64,000 nucleotides of DNA from Kitasatospora acidiphila (GCF_006636205.1 NZ_VIGB01000003.1:5198501-5262500); one strand, 5' to 3'; numbered from the stretch's first letter, positions 18,448 to 27,570 are shown. Notes: generated from the letters alone by a model not told the origin. A program made the numbers and translations.

Positions 18448-20115
18448 TCAGGCGCGGGTGCCGGCCCTGCGGCGGCGGCCGGCGAAGAACAGCGCGCCGG
18501 CACCGAGCACCACGGCACCGCCACCGATGGCGGCGATCGGCGCGGCGTCGGAGCCGCCGCCGGTGAAGGCGAGCTCGCTGCCGGAGTTGCCGGCGCTGGT
18601 CACGGCCGGGTCGGTGGAGTCCTCGCTGGGACCGGTGGTGGTGGCGACCGGGATGGCGGTCGCGGACGAGGTGGCCGTGGCGGTGGGCGTCGGCGTGGGC
18701 GTGGGCGTGGGCGTGGGCGTGGGCGTGGGGCTCGGGTTGCCGACCGGCTGGGCACCCAGCGGGATGGCGATGGTGTTGTCGGCGAGGTTGTTGTCGAACG
18801 TCAGGGGGCCGTTGTTCGGGCCCGTGATCGAGATGGTCGCGGAGACGTTCGCGGACGGGTCGTCAACGAGGACCTTGGGGAAGGTGAAGAAGACGTGGGA
18901 GCCCTTCGGGAGCAGACCCACGACCTTGCACGTGTAACTGTTGAAGTCGTGCCCCTGCTCGCACCCCGGCTTCTGGATGTCGAGTGCGTGGACGCTCGGC
19001 GGCAGCTTCACCGTCACCTCCGCCAGCGCGTCCGAGCCGTTGCGGGAGAAGACCGTGGCCGGGCCGTCGTTGCCCAGGCCGAAGGAGAGCAGGCCCTGCT
19101 TGCCGCCGTCGGTGGGCGCCCAGCCGGCGACCGCGGCGAAGTCGGCGGTGTTGGCGACGTCGACCAGCGCCTGGGTGTCGGCCCCGTGGCCCAGGTCGGC
19201 CACCGGGGCGCCGGACGGCGTGCCCTCCGGCTTGCCCAGCGTCAGCCGGGGGCCGGTGCCCGGCGTGAAGTCGTGGAAGTTCCGCAGCAGGTTCTGGAGG
19301 TCGAGGTCGGTCCGGTCCGGATAGGCGCTGAAGCCGACGAACTCGTTGAGCGCGGTCGGGGCGGCGGTCAACCCGACCGGGTCGATGTGCGCGGTCTCAC
19401 CGGGCTGGATGCCGCTGTCGATGGTGCAGAGCGCGAGCTGCGGGCTGAGTGCGGCCGGCCCGTCGGTGTGAGTGGCGGTGCCGTACTCGCAGTTGGAGTA
19501 GTGCTGGGCGAACTGCAGGCCGACACTCGGGTTGAACGTCACCACGGTCTGCCGGGTGGCGAGTTGGCCGTCGTTGGTGAGCGCGAAGCTCTCCTCGGCG
19601 GTGCCGCCGACCTTGATGTTCCGGTCCGGGGCGCCGGCGACCTGCAGCTTGCTGCCGCCGACCACCAGGGTCGCGTCGAAGTCGACGCTCGATCCCGTGG
19701 TGTCACGGGCCGTCAGGTGCAGCTTGGCCGAGGCGCCGAGGGCCGCGCCGGGCACGGCCTTGAACGGGATGGTCCGCAGCGACGCGCCGCCCGGGGTGGC
19801 CCACTCCGTGCAGCTGAGCCGGCTGCCCTGGACCGAGCAGCCGGACTGCGGGGTGCCGTACTGGGCGACCCCGGCCAGTGAACCGAGGTCGGCGGTCACG
19901 GTGACCTGGCTCACCGAGCCGCTGGTGGTCTCGCGGACGAAGACGTCCAAGTCGGCGGACGTGCCGTCCGGCGGCAGGGCCAGTACGGGCGCCGAGGTGA
20001 TGACGAGTGTGCCGCCCGCCGCCTGCGCCGGCAACGCGGCGGCACCTGCGATCAGTACTGCGGCGACGGTGGCGGCGCCGAGCGCGGTGGCGCGGCGCGA
20101 GTGTGCGGAGAGCAC
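18448..20115 (-). CDS. Secreted cell-wall-anchored protein with LAXTG (class E sortase) signal
   Basis: 555 residues from GTG 20115 (AGGGGGGAACC site). A signal peptide (GAATVAAVLIAGAAALPAQA) is followed by ~430 residues of beta-rich, DUF11/Ig-like repeats with four or more Cys, then a Pro-Thr stalk (PTPTPTPTPTPTPT), the sorting motif LAFTG, a hydrophobic helix and a basic tail (GRRRRAGTRA). The order is that of a sortase substrate displayed on the peptidoglycan. LAXTG is used by class E sortases; no sortase gene is in the window. The ligand or role is unknown. Confidence 0.88.
   Translation of the reverse strand: MLSAHSRRATALGAATVAAVLIAGAAALPAQAAGGTLVITSAPVLALPPDGTSADLDVFVRETTSGSVSQVTVTADLGSLAGVAQYGTPQSGCSVQGSRLSCTEWATPGGASLRTIPFKAVPGAALGASAKLHLTARDTTGSSVDFDATLVVGGSKLQVAGAPDRNIKVGGTAEESFALTNDGQLATRQTVVTFNPSVGLQFAQHYSNCEYGTATHTDGPAALSPQLALCTIDSGIQPGETAHIDPVGLTAAPTALNEFVGFSAYPDRTDLDLQNLLRNFHDFTPGTGPRLTLGKPEGTPSGAPVADLGHGADTQALVDVANTADFAAVAGWAPTDGGKQGLLSFGLGNDGPATVFSRNGSDALAEVTVKLPPSVHALDIQKPGCEQGHDFNSYTCKVVGLLPKGSHVFFTFPKVLVDDPSANVSATISITGPNNGPLTFDNNLADNTIAIPLGAQPVGNPSPTPTPTPTPTPTPTPTATATSSATAIPVATTTGPSEDSTDPAVTSAGNSGSELAFTGGGSDAAPIAAIGGGAVVLGAGALFFAGRRRRAGTRA
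18683..18730. repeat. Hexanucleotide tract encoding the Pro-Thr stalk
   Basis: About eight near-perfect tandem copies of gtgggc (read on the plus strand) encode alternating Pro-Thr on the minus strand. Such tracts change length by slippage without leaving the frame. Confidence 0.85.
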
Positions 20116-20185
20116 GGTTCCCCCCTGGGATGCATGAAAACTGAGGGGACTTTAGGGCACTCTCCGCACACCATCAACATGTGCA

Positions 20186-20914
20186 TCACCTTGTCGACAA
20201 ACGACGGATCACCCCGTGCCGGTCGCCAACTCCTGCGGCTCGTCCTCCTCCTGGTCCGGCGCCTGCTGCGGGGGCTCGCGGTGCTGGGGCGGGCGGGGCG
20301 GCGGGCGAAGAGCTCGGCGGGGGTGGGGATGCGGGCCGGGGTCGGGGCGGGGGCGGGGCGGGGGCCGGGCGGCGCGGTTCGGAGGAGGTCATGCTGGTCC
20401 CTTCGGAGCGGTCGGGGCTGGGGACGGCCGTCAGATGGCGGGCCGGCGGCACGGTGGCGCGGGCCAGGCGCTCGCGGACGGCGGCCTCGGCCAGCGCGTG
20501 GCAGCGGCCGGCCAGTCGGGAGCGGCGGGTGCGCTCGCCGGGGCCGCAGGGCTGGCGGGTGAGGGTGCGCAGGGCTGACAGATCGTCAGGTTCCGGGAGG
20601 TAGCCGTCGGCGACGGCCTCTTCCAGGCGCTCCAGGTAGCCGCGGGCGGTGCCGGGCAGGGCGGCTCGGTAGCGGGCCAGTTCGGCCAGCAGGAAGCCGC
20701 GCAGTCGGCCGCCTTCGAGGACGGCCTCGTCGATCGCCTCGGCCAGCCGGAGCGCCTCCTGGACGTCCTCCGCCCAGAGGACGGCCAGGTCGGCGCCGAG
20801 TGGCAGCTGGGCGGGGACGGTGGGGTGGAGGGCCTGGGCGAGGGCACGGCGCAGCACGCGCACTTCGTCGGCGCTGAAGGCCATGCCGCCGCGGGACCCG
20901 TGTGGCGTAGGCAT
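20186..20914 (-). CDS. Conserved streptomycete hypothetical protein, Pro-rich tail
   Basis: 242 residues. A helical N-terminal region (FSADEVRVLRRALAQALHPT, then RLRGFLLAELARYRAALPGT) is followed from ~residue 165 by an Ala/Pro-rich disordered tail. An alternative start at ATG 20884 removes ten residues; neither has a strong ribosome site. No signal peptide or known domain. The helical part suggests a coiled or structural role, which is guesswork. Confidence 0.65.
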   Translation of the reverse strand: MPTPHGSRGGMAFSADEVRVLRRALAQALHPTVPAQLPLGADLAVLWAEDVQEALRLAEAIDEAVLEGGRLRGFLLAELARYRAALPGTARGYLERLEEAVADGYLPEPDDLSALRTLTRQPCGPGERTRRSRLAGRCHALAEAAVRERLARATVPPARHLTAVPSPDRSEGTSMTSSEPRRPAPAPPPPRPRPASPPPPSSSPAAPPAPAPRAPAAGAGPGGGRAAGVGDRHGVIRRLSTR

Positions 20915-20989
20915 GAGTTGACACTACGTGAGGAATATCCGATTTGTCGGAACCCTGGCGTCGTGTCAACCGCGGTTGGTCCGAGCGGG

Positions 20990-21769
20990 TCAGCTCGCCG
21001 GCTTGTTGCGTTCGAACACCAGGCGCAGCCCGATCAGGGTCAGCCAGGGCTCGTGCACGTCGATCGAGTCGGCCTCGCCGAGCACCAGCGGGGCCAGCCC
21101 GCCGGTCGCGATCACCTGCACGTCCTCCGGGTCCTTCGGGGAGAGCTCCTTGGACATCCGGTTGACCAGGCCGTCCACCTGCCCGGCGAAGCCGTAGAGC
21201 ACTCCGGACTGCATGCCCTCCACGGTGTTCTTGCCGATCACGTTGCGCGGGCGGGCCAGCTCGATCTTGCGCAGCTGGGCGCCGCGCACCCCGAGCGCCT
21301 CCACCGAGATCTCGATCCCGGGGGCGATCGCCCCGCCCACGTAGTCGCCGCGCTCGTTGATCGCGTCGAAGGTGGTGGCGGTGCCGAAGTCCACCACGAT
21401 GCACGGTCCCCCGTAGAGGTGGTTGGCGGCCAGCGCGTTGACGATCCGGTCGGCACCCACCTCCTTGGGGTTGTCCATCAGCACGTGCACCCCGGTCTTC
21501 ACGCCGGGCGCCACCAGCACCGCGGGGACGTCGCCGTAGTAGCGGCGGGTCACCTCGCGGAGCTCGTGCAGCACGGCCGGAACCGAGGAGCAGATCGACA
21601 GCCCGTCCACCTGCTGGGCATGAGCCCCCATCAACCCGTTCATCAGCACGGCCAGTTCGTCGGCGGTGCGGCGCGGGTCGGTGGAGATCCGCCAGTGTTC
21701 GACGACCTCCCCGCCGTCGAACAGGCCGAGCGTGGTCTGGGTGTTGCCGACGTCGATGGTGAGGAGCAT
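20990..21769 (-). CDS. coaX: Type III pantothenate kinase
   Basis: 259 residues, ASKHA fold. The P-loop-like start TIDVGNTQTTLGLFDG, the pantothenate-binding VVDFGTATTFDAIN and IAPGIEISVEALG are all present. Catalyses the first step of CoA synthesis, ATP-dependent phosphorylation of pantothenate, and does not use the CoaA feedback site. It closes the NAD/CoA operon 50 bp after nadC, and panC and panD upstream make the pantothenate it consumes. Confidence 0.95.
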   Translation of the reverse strand: MLLTIDVGNTQTTLGLFDGGEVVEHWRISTDPRRTADELAVLMNGLMGAHAQQVDGLSICSSVPAVLHELREVTRRYYGDVPAVLVAPGVKTGVHVLMDNPKEVGADRIVNALAANHLYGGPCIVVDFGTATTFDAINERGDYVGGAIAPGIEISVEALGVRGAQLRKIELARPRNVIGKNTVEGMQSGVLYGFAGQVDGLVNRMSKELSPKDPEDVQVIATGGLAPLVLGEADSIDVHEPWLTLIGLRLVFERNKPAS

Positions 21770-21819
21770 GGGCTGCCGTTCTCCAGGGTGACGGGGGCCG
21801 GTGGTGATCTGACGGAGCG

Positions 21820-22785
21820 TCAGGAACGCAGGTCCAGGCCGATGTCCAGGACCGGCGCCGAGTGGGTCAGGGCGCCGACCGCCAGGTAGTCGACACCAGT
21901 CTCGCCAACCGCCCGCGCGGTGGCCAGGGTCAGGCCGCCGGAGGCCTCCAGCTTGGCCCGGCCGGCCACCAGCTGGACGGCCTCCTTCAGCTGCTCGACG
22001 GTGAAGTTGTCCAGCAGGATCAGCTCCGCCCCGGCGTCCAGCACCGGCGGGATCTGCTCCAGGGTGTCGACCTCGACCTCCACCGGCAGCTCCGGGTAGG
22101 CCGCCTTGACGGCCCGGAAGGCTTCGGCCACGCCGCCGGCGGCGACCACGTGGTTGTCCTTGATCAGCGCGGCGTCGGAGAGCGACATCCGGTGGTTCAC
22201 GCCGCCGCCGCAGCGCACCGCGTACTTCTGCAGCGAGCGCAGGCCCGGGTGGGTCTTGCGGGTGTCCCGGACCACCGCGCCGGTGCCCACCAGCGCGTCC
22301 GCCCACGCCCGGGTGGCGGTGGCGATGCCGGACAGGTGGCAGAGCAGGTTGAGCGCGGTGCGCTCGGCGGTCAGCAGGTCGCGGGTGCGGCTGCGCACCG
22401 AGAGCAGGACCTGGCCGGCCTCGACCTGGTCGCCGTCCTCGACGTGCCGCTCGACCTCGAACTCCTCCTCGCAGATCAGCGAGACCACGGCCTCGGCGAT
22501 CCGCAGGCCGGCGACCGTGCCGGCCTCGCGGGCGGTGAAGTCGGCGGTGGCCACCGCGTCGGCCGGCACGGTCGCCACCGAGGTGACGTCCTCGCCGCCG
22601 GCCAGGTCCTCGGCCAGCGCCAGGGTGGCGATGTCCTCCACCTCGACCGGGTCCAGGCCGGCCTCCTCCAGCAGCTCGGCCAGCGCCGGGTCCAGGCCGG
22701 TCTCGTAGCCCTCGGTGTCGCCGCAGCCGCAGCTGTCGCCGCAGCCGCCCGGCTCCTCGGCCATCGGAAGGTGCTCGTGGGCCAT
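21820..22785 (-). CDS. nadC: Nicotinate-nucleotide pyrophosphorylase (quinolinate phosphoribosyltransferase), internal start
   Basis: The C-terminal part of the nadB-nadC open frame encodes NadC: DFTAREAGTVAGLRIAEAVV, the RNA-like phosphate site TRKTHPGLRSLQKYAVRCGG, and the LLDNFTVEQLKE loop. It converts quinolinate and PRPP to nicotinate mononucleotide. An ATG at 22785 is preceded by AGAGGAG with ideal 9-nt spacing, so a separate 321-residue NadC is probably made from here whatever happens to the fusion. The N-terminus has an unusual Cys/Gly-rich stretch (GGCGDSCGCGD) also seen in streptomycete NadCs. Confidence 0.9.
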   Translation of the reverse strand: MAHEHLPMAEEPGGCGDSCGCGDTEGYETGLDPALAELLEEAGLDPVEVEDIATLALAEDLAGGEDVTSVATVPADAVATADFTAREAGTVAGLRIAEAVVSLICEEEFEVERHVEDGDQVEAGQVLLSVRSRTRDLLTAERTALNLLCHLSGIATATRAWADALVGTGAVVRDTRKTHPGLRSLQKYAVRCGGGVNHRMSLSDAALIKDNHVVAAGGVAEAFRAVKAAYPELPVEVEVDTLEQIPPVLDAGAELILLDNFTVEQLKEAVQLVAGRAKLEASGGLTLATARAVGETGVDYLAVGALTHSAPVLDIGLDLRS

Positions 22786-24474
22786 GTGTCGGTGCTCCTC
22801 TGTGCTCTCGGCGAGCGTGCTGTCGGTCAGCCGGACGCCGGTGGTGTCCAGGGTGGTGATCAGGTGGCGCTGCCAGCGGGCATCGTCGCGCTCCGGGTGG
22901 TCCTCGCGCCAGTGGCAGCCGCGGGTCTCGGTGCGAGCGGCGGCGGCGGTGACCAGCGCGGTGGCGACCAGCAGCAGGTTGGCCGCCTCCCAGGTCTCCA
23001 CCCGGGGGTCGGCCGGCTTCTGCTCGGCGGCGTCGGCCGCGGCGTCCCGGCTCAGCTCCGCGAGGCCGGCCGTGGTCTCGGCCAGCGACTCGGCCGAGCG
23101 CAGCACACCGGCGCCGCGCGACATCAGGTGCTGGATCCGGGCCCGGGTCTCCGGCGCGGGCAGCGGGACGGGTTGCGCGGCCTCGGCCGCCGCGACGTCC
23201 ACGGTGCGCTCCGGCAGCTCGCCGGCCCGGTGGCGCCCGGTCAGGTCGGCGACGATCCGCTCGGCGAAGACCAGGCCCTCCAGGAGCGAGTTGGAGGCCA
23301 GCCGGTTGGCGCCGTGCACACCGGTGCAGGCCACCTCGCCGCAGGCGTACAGGCCCGGCACCGAGGTGCGCCCGTGCAGGTCGGTGCGCACGCCGCCGGA
23401 GGCGAAGTGCGCGGCCGGGGAGATCGGGATCGGCTCGGTCACCGGGTCGATCCCGTGGGCGCGGCAGGACGCCAGGACGGTCGGGAACCGCTCGGCCCAC
23501 ATCTCGGCGCCGAAGTGCCGGCCGTCCAGGTACATGTGGTCGGCGTCCTGCTCCTGCATCCGGCGGATGATCCCCTTGGCCACGATGTCGCGCGGGGCCA
23601 GCTCGGCCAGCTCGTGCTGCCCGACCATGAACCGGATGCCCGCCGCGTCCACCAGGTGGGCGCCCTCGCCGCGGACCGCCTCGGAGACCAGCGGCTGCTG
23701 GCCGTGCGACTGCGGACCGAGCCAGAGCACGGTCGGGTGGAACTGGACGAACTCCAGGTCGGCCGCCTCGGCGCCGGCCCGCAGCGCCAGCGCCACGCCG
23801 TCGCCGGTGGAGACCGCCGGGTTGGTGGTGGCGGAGAAGACCTGGCCCATGCCGCCGGTGGCCAGCACCACGGCCCGGGCCCGGATCGCGCCCACGCCGT
23901 CCCGGGAGCCCTCGCCCATCACGTGCAGGGTGAGGCCGGCCGCGTGGCCCTCGGCGTCCTTGAGCAGGTCGAGGACCATGGCGTGCTCGACCAGCTCGAT
24001 GTCGGGGGCGCTGCGGACGGCCGCGACCAGCGCCCGGGATATCTCGGCCCCGGAGGCGTCACCACCGGCGTGCACGATCCGGCGGCGGTGGTGGCCGCCC
24101 TCCCGGGTGAGCATCAGCTCGCCGACCGGGTCGGTGTCGAAGGCGGCGCCCTGCTCGATCAACCGCCGCACCGCGCCCGGGCCTTCGGTGACCAGGACCC
24201 GCACGGCCGGCTCGTCGCACAGCCCGGCGCCGGCCACCAGGGTGTCGGTCAGGTGCTGTTCGGGGCTGTCACCCTCGCCCAGGGCGGCGGCGACGCCGCC
24301 CTGGGCCCAGCGGGTGGAGCCGTCGTCGAGCATCGCCTTGCTGACTACCGTTACCCGCAGGCCGGCCTGGCGCGCTCCGAGCGCGGCGGTGAGCCCGGCC
24401 ACGCCGGAGCCGACCACCACCACGTCGGTGTCGGCGGTCCAGCCCGGGCGGGGGGCGGTGAGACGGTGGGTCAC
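21820..24474 (-). CDS. nadB: L-aspartate oxidase reading uninterrupted into nadC
   Basis: The ATG at 24474 opens NadB: FAD dinucleotide motif VVVVGSGVAGLTAALGA, HHRRRIVHAGGDASGAEI active-site region, FASGGVRTDLHGRTSVPGLY and the C-terminal helical domain (SRGAGVLRSAESLAE). It oxidises aspartate to iminoaspartate for quinolinate synthesis; no nadA is present in the window. NadB should stop near residue 563, but no stop occurs and the frame continues through NadC to 884 residues. Shifting by one base in either direction at the junction does not give a stop, so the missing stop is not explained by a simple indel. It begins 10 bp after panD. Confidence 0.88.
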   Translation of the reverse strand: MTHRLTAPRPGWTADTDVVVVGSGVAGLTAALGARQAGLRVTVVSKAMLDDGSTRWAQGGVAAALGEGDSPEQHLTDTLVAGAGLCDEPAVRVLVTEGPGAVRRLIEQGAAFDTDPVGELMLTREGGHHRRRIVHAGGDASGAEISRALVAAVRSAPDIELVEHAMVLDLLKDAEGHAAGLTLHVMGEGSRDGVGAIRARAVVLATGGMGQVFSATTNPAVSTGDGVALALRAGAEAADLEFVQFHPTVLWLGPQSHGQQPLVSEAVRGEGAHLVDAAGIRFMVGQHELAELAPRDIVAKGIIRRMQEQDADHMYLDGRHFGAEMWAERFPTVLASCRAHGIDPVTEPIPISPAAHFASGGVRTDLHGRTSVPGLYACGEVACTGVHGANRLASNSLLEGLVFAERIVADLTGRHRAGELPERTVDVAAAEAAQPVPLPAPETRARIQHLMSRGAGVLRSAESLAETTAGLAELSRDAAADAAEQKPADPRVETWEAANLLLVATALVTAAAARTETRGCHWREDHPERDDARWQRHLITTLDTTGVRLTDSTLAESTEEHRHMAHEHLPMAEEPGGCGDSCGCGDTEGYETGLDPALAELLEEAGLDPVEVEDIATLALAEDLAGGEDVTSVATVPADAVATADFTAREAGTVAGLRIAEAVVSLICEEEFEVERHVEDGDQVEAGQVLLSVRSRTRDLLTAERTALNLLCHLSGIATATRAWADALVGTGAVVRDTRKTHPGLRSLQKYAVRCGGGVNHRMSLSDAALIKDNHVVAAGGVAEAFRAVKAAYPELPVEVEVDTLEQIPPVLDAGAELILLDNFTVEQLKEAVQLVAGRAKLEASGGLTLATARAVGETGVDYLAVGALTHSAPVLDIGLDLRS

Positions 24475-24484
24475 GGCGGTGCTC

Positions 24485-24904
24485 CTAGCGGGTGTGCACG
24501 GCGTCGCCGCGCAGGGTGTCCGTGCCCGGCAGCGCCTCGGCGGCGTCCGACCCGGTGCCGGTGATCTTGTTCTCGGCGTCCACGAAGACCACGGTCGGCT
24601 GGAACTCCCTGGCCTCGGCGGTGTCCATCTGCGCGTAGGCGATCAGGATCACCAGGTCGCCGGGGTGGACCAGCCGGGCGGCGGCGCCGTTGATGCCTAT
24701 CACGCCGGTGCCGCGCGGCCCGGCGATGGTGTAAGTCTCAAGCCTGGCGCCGTTGTTGATGTCGACGATGTGGACCAGCTCGCCGGGCAGGATGTCCGCC
24801 GCGTCGAGCAGGTCTTCATCGATCGTCACCGAGCCCACGTAGTGCAGGTCGGCCTGGGTCACGGTGGCCCGGTGGATCTTGGACTTGAACATGGTGCGAA
24901 GCAT
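24485..24904 (-). CDS. panD: Aspartate 1-decarboxylase precursor
   Basis: 139 residues from ATG 24904, chosen because AAAGGAGG lies 7 nt upstream; the in-frame GTG at 24910 would be too close. LHYVGSVTIDEDLL contains the self-cleavage Gly24-Ser25 site that creates the pyruvoyl group. Makes beta-alanine for PanC. A disordered ~20-residue tail follows the conserved barrel. Confidence 0.94.
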   Translation of the reverse strand: MLRTMFKSKIHRATVTQADLHYVGSVTIDEDLLDAADILPGELVHIVDINNGARLETYTIAGPRGTGVIGINGAAARLVHPGDLVILIAYAQMDTAEAREFQPTVVFVDAENKITGTGSDAAEALPGTDTLRGDAVHTR

Positions 24905-24972
24905 GGTCACGCCTCCTTTGAGTGCATGCCTGGGGGTTGCTTGCCGGTGGTCGAACGTACCGGTCGTGCCGG

Positions 24973-25860
24973 TTATCGAACGATGATGCGGACGTTGTCG
25001 ATCAGGCGGGTGGCGCCCACCTTCGCGGCGACCGCCAGCACCGCCTCGCCCTGGAAGTCGTCCGGCGCCTCGACGAAGTCGTGCGGGTCGATCAGGGCGA
25101 GGTAGTCCAACTCGACGCCGTCGGCGGCCTTCAGCACCTCGGCGGCGGCTGCGCGCACGGCCGCCGGACCCTGCGCGCCCGCGTCGCGGCCGGCGAACAG
25201 CGCCCCGGAGAGCGCCAGCGCCTGCTCGCGCTCGGCCTCGGAGAGGTAGCGGTTGCGCGAGGAGAGCGCCAGCCCGTCCGGCTCGCGGACGGTCGGCACC
25301 CCGACGATCTCGACGTCGAAGTCCAGGTCGGCCACCATCCGCTGGATGACGGCCAGTTGCTGGGCGTCCTTCTCACCGAAGAACGCGTAGTCCGGGTCGG
25401 TGATGTGCAGCAGCTTGGCCACCACCGTCAGCATCCCGTCGAAGTGGCCGGGGCGGCTGGCACCCTCGAACCGCTCGCCCATCGGCCCCGCGGTCAGCCG
25501 CACCAGCGGCTCGCCGTTCGGGTAGACCTCCTCGGGCAGCGGGGCGAAGACCACGTCGGCGCCGTTCTCCTCGGCGAGCCGCACATCGGCCGCCAGGGTG
25601 CGCGGGTAGCGGTCCAGGTCCTCGTTCGGGCCGAACTGCAGCGGGTTGACGAACACCGTCACGGCGACCCGGCCGTCCCGGCCGACCTGGCGGCGGGCGG
25701 CCCGGATCAGCGCCGCGTGACCCTCGTGCAGCGCGCCCATGGTCATCACCACGGCGTTGTCCACCGGGTGCTCGTCCGGCCAGAAGGCGGCCTCGAAGTC
25801 GTCGACGGTGTGGGTCAGTTTGGTGCTGCGCGGCTTCGCGGCGGGCTTGGGGCGGGCCAT
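24973..25860 (-). CDS. panC: Pantothenate synthetase
   Basis: 295 residues. The HIGH-like motif MGALHEGHAALIRAARRQ, the FVNPLQFGPNEDLDRYPR block, GEKDAQQLAVIQRM and the KMSKS-equivalent LSSRNRYLSEAER identify PanC. Joins pantoate and beta-alanine. Its ATG overlaps the stop of the DUF2520 gene by one base (TGATG), so translation is coupled. Confidence 0.94.
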   Translation of the reverse strand: MARPKPAAKPRSTKLTHTVDDFEAAFWPDEHPVDNAVVMTMGALHEGHAALIRAARRQVGRDGRVAVTVFVNPLQFGPNEDLDRYPRTLAADVRLAEENGADVVFAPLPEEVYPNGEPLVRLTAGPMGERFEGASRPGHFDGMLTVVAKLLHITDPDYAFFGEKDAQQLAVIQRMVADLDFDVEIVGVPTVREPDGLALSSRNRYLSEAEREQALALSGALFAGRDAGAQGPAAVRAAAAEVLKAADGVELDYLALIDPHDFVEAPDDFQGEAVLAVAAKVGATRLIDNVRIIVR

Positions 25861-26809
25861 CAGTGCATCTCCTCGTTGAGTACGTCCAGCAGCGAGGCCG
25901 CCGCTTCTTCGTTGAGCGTCCCGTGCGCCAGGGCGCGCTGGGCGGTGGCCCTCGCCATCGCCCGGTAGGCGGTCGGGATGTCCGGGGACACCGTAGTCAG
26001 CTGCGCCAGGTGGCGGCGCACGGTGCCGGTGTCGCCCCGGGCGACCGGGCCGGTCAGCGCGGCGTCGCCGGAGCGCAGGCTGTTGTCCAGGGCCGCGCCG
26101 AGCAGCGGGCCGAGCATCCGGCCCGGCTCGGCGACACCGGCCGCGCTCAGCAGCTCCATCGCCTGGGCCACCAGGGTCACCAGGTGGTTGGCGCCGTGCG
26201 CCAGGGCGGTGTGGTAGAGCGGGCGGACCTCCTCGGGCACCCACTCCGGCTCGCCGCCCATCTCCACCACCAGGGCCTCGGCCACCGGGCGCAGCTCCTC
26301 GGGGGCGGTCACCCCGAACGGGCAGCCGGCCAGCCGGGCCAGGTCGACCGAGGTGCCGGTGAAGGTCATCGCGGGGTGCAGCGCCAGCGGCAGCGCGCCG
26401 GCCCGGGTGGCCGGCTCCAGCACCGCGACGCCGTGCGCGCCGGAGGTGTGCACCAGCAGCTGGCCCGGGCGGACCGCACCGGTGGCGGCCAGCCCGGCCA
26501 CCAGATCGGCGAGCGCGTCGTCGGGAACGGTGAGCAGCACCAGATCGGCGGCGGCCAGCACCTGCGGGGGCGACACCAGGCGCACCCCGGGCAGCAGGGC
26601 CTCGGCGCGGCGGCGCGAGGCGGTGGACACCCCGGCGGCGGCCACCACCTGGTGGCCGGCCAGCTGCAGGGCGGCGCCCAGCGCGGGGCCGACCCGGCCG
26701 GTGCCGACCACGCCGACGGCGAGGCGCGCCGGGCGCTCGGCGGGGTCCTGGAGGTCCCCCGGGCGAAGTCCCAGGGAGGGCCGGCGGGGGAGTCGAACGA
26801 AGAGCTCAC
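25860..26809 (-). CDS. Rossmann-like / DUF2520 protein (apparent frameshift near start)
   Basis: The main frame has a dinucleotide fold (LAVGVVGTGRVGPALGAALQ) and the DUF2520 C-terminal domain (LYHTALAHGANHLVTLVAQA), the protein usually found before panC. The dehydrogenase-like fold suggests an NADP-linked role in pantothenate supply, which is unproven. No start codon with a ribosome site fits this frame. In the next frame a GTG at 26809 begins MSSSFDSPAGPPWDFARG and enters the main frame if one base is added to the five-C run at 26756-26760. That gives a 316-residue protein. Confidence 0.8.
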
Positions 26810-26874
26810 GGCGTTCCAGTCCTCTACGGGTACCAGACGGTCCGTCCCATCCTACGGCCCGGCCGTGAGTGGGC

Positions 26875-27570
26875 TCAGCGGCCGCCCGCCTTGAGCAGTC
26901 CGGCCTCGTAGGCGAGCACCACGGCCTGCACCCGGTCGCGCAGCCCCAGCTTGGCCAGGATCCGGCCGACATGGGTCTTCACGGTGGCCTCGGAGAGCGT
27001 CAGCCCGGCCGCGATCTCGCCGTTCGACCGGCCCTGGGCGACCAGCAGGAACACCTCCCGCTCGCGGTCGGTGAGCGGAGCCAGGGCGGTCGGCCCGGTC
27101 GGCGGCTGCGTGACGGGCAGCACCTCGGCGAACCGGTTGATCATCCGCCGGGTGGTGCTGGGGGCCACCACCGCGTCGCCCGCGTGCACCGCGCGGATCG
27201 CGCTGACCAGCTCCGGCGGCGGCACGTCCTTGAGCAGGAAGCCGCTGGCACCCGCCTTGAGCGCGGTGAAGGCGTACTCGTCGAGGTCGAAGGTCGTCAG
27301 GATGAGCACCTTCGGGGCGCCCGGCCGCGGCAGTCCGCCGTCGTCCAGGCAGATCCGGCGGGTCGCCTGCACGCCGTCCAGCCGGGGCATCCGGATGTCC
27401 ATCAGGACGACGTCGACGGCTCTCCCGCCGGCCCCGGCGAGCACCTCCAGGGCGGCGGCGCCGTCGCCGGCCTCGGCGGTGATCTCGATGTCGGGCTGCG
27501 ACTGGAGCACCATCCGGAAGCCGGTGCGCAGCAGTTCCTGGTCGTCCACCAGCATCACGCGGATGGTCAC
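26875..27570 (-). CDS. NarL/LuxR-family response regulator
   Basis: 231 residues. Receiver domain with phospho-acceptor in DVVLMDIRMPRLDG and the conserved Lys in GFLLKDVPPP; C-terminal LuxR-type HTH (LTDREREVFLLVAQGRSNGE, then LSEATVKTHVGRILAKL). I prefer the GTG at 27570 with GGAGAGGA upstream; an ATG at 27594 overlaps the kinase stop as ATGA and is also possible. Partner of the adjacent histidine kinase. Targets unknown. Confidence 0.93.
   Translation of the reverse strand: MTIRVMLVDDQELLRTGFRMVLQSQPDIEITAEAGDGAAALEVLAGAGGRAVDVVLMDIRMPRLDGVQATRRICLDDGGLPRPGAPKVLILTTFDLDEYAFTALKAGASGFLLKDVPPPELVSAIRAVHAGDAVVAPSTTRRMINRFAEVLPVTQPPTGPTALAPLTDREREVFLLVAQGRSNGEIAAGLTLSEATVKTHVGRILAKLGLRDRVQAVVLAYEAGLLKAGGR

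Noticed and set aside
22785..22801. Explaining the nadB-nadC fusion as another one-base loss
   Set aside because: Neither of the two other frames offers a stop within the next ~25 codons, so a single indel near the junction would not separate the genes.
21862..24564. A 900-codon plus-strand frame opposite nadB-nadC
   Set aside because: The composition is repetitive and no domain is visible; nadB and nadC explain the locus.
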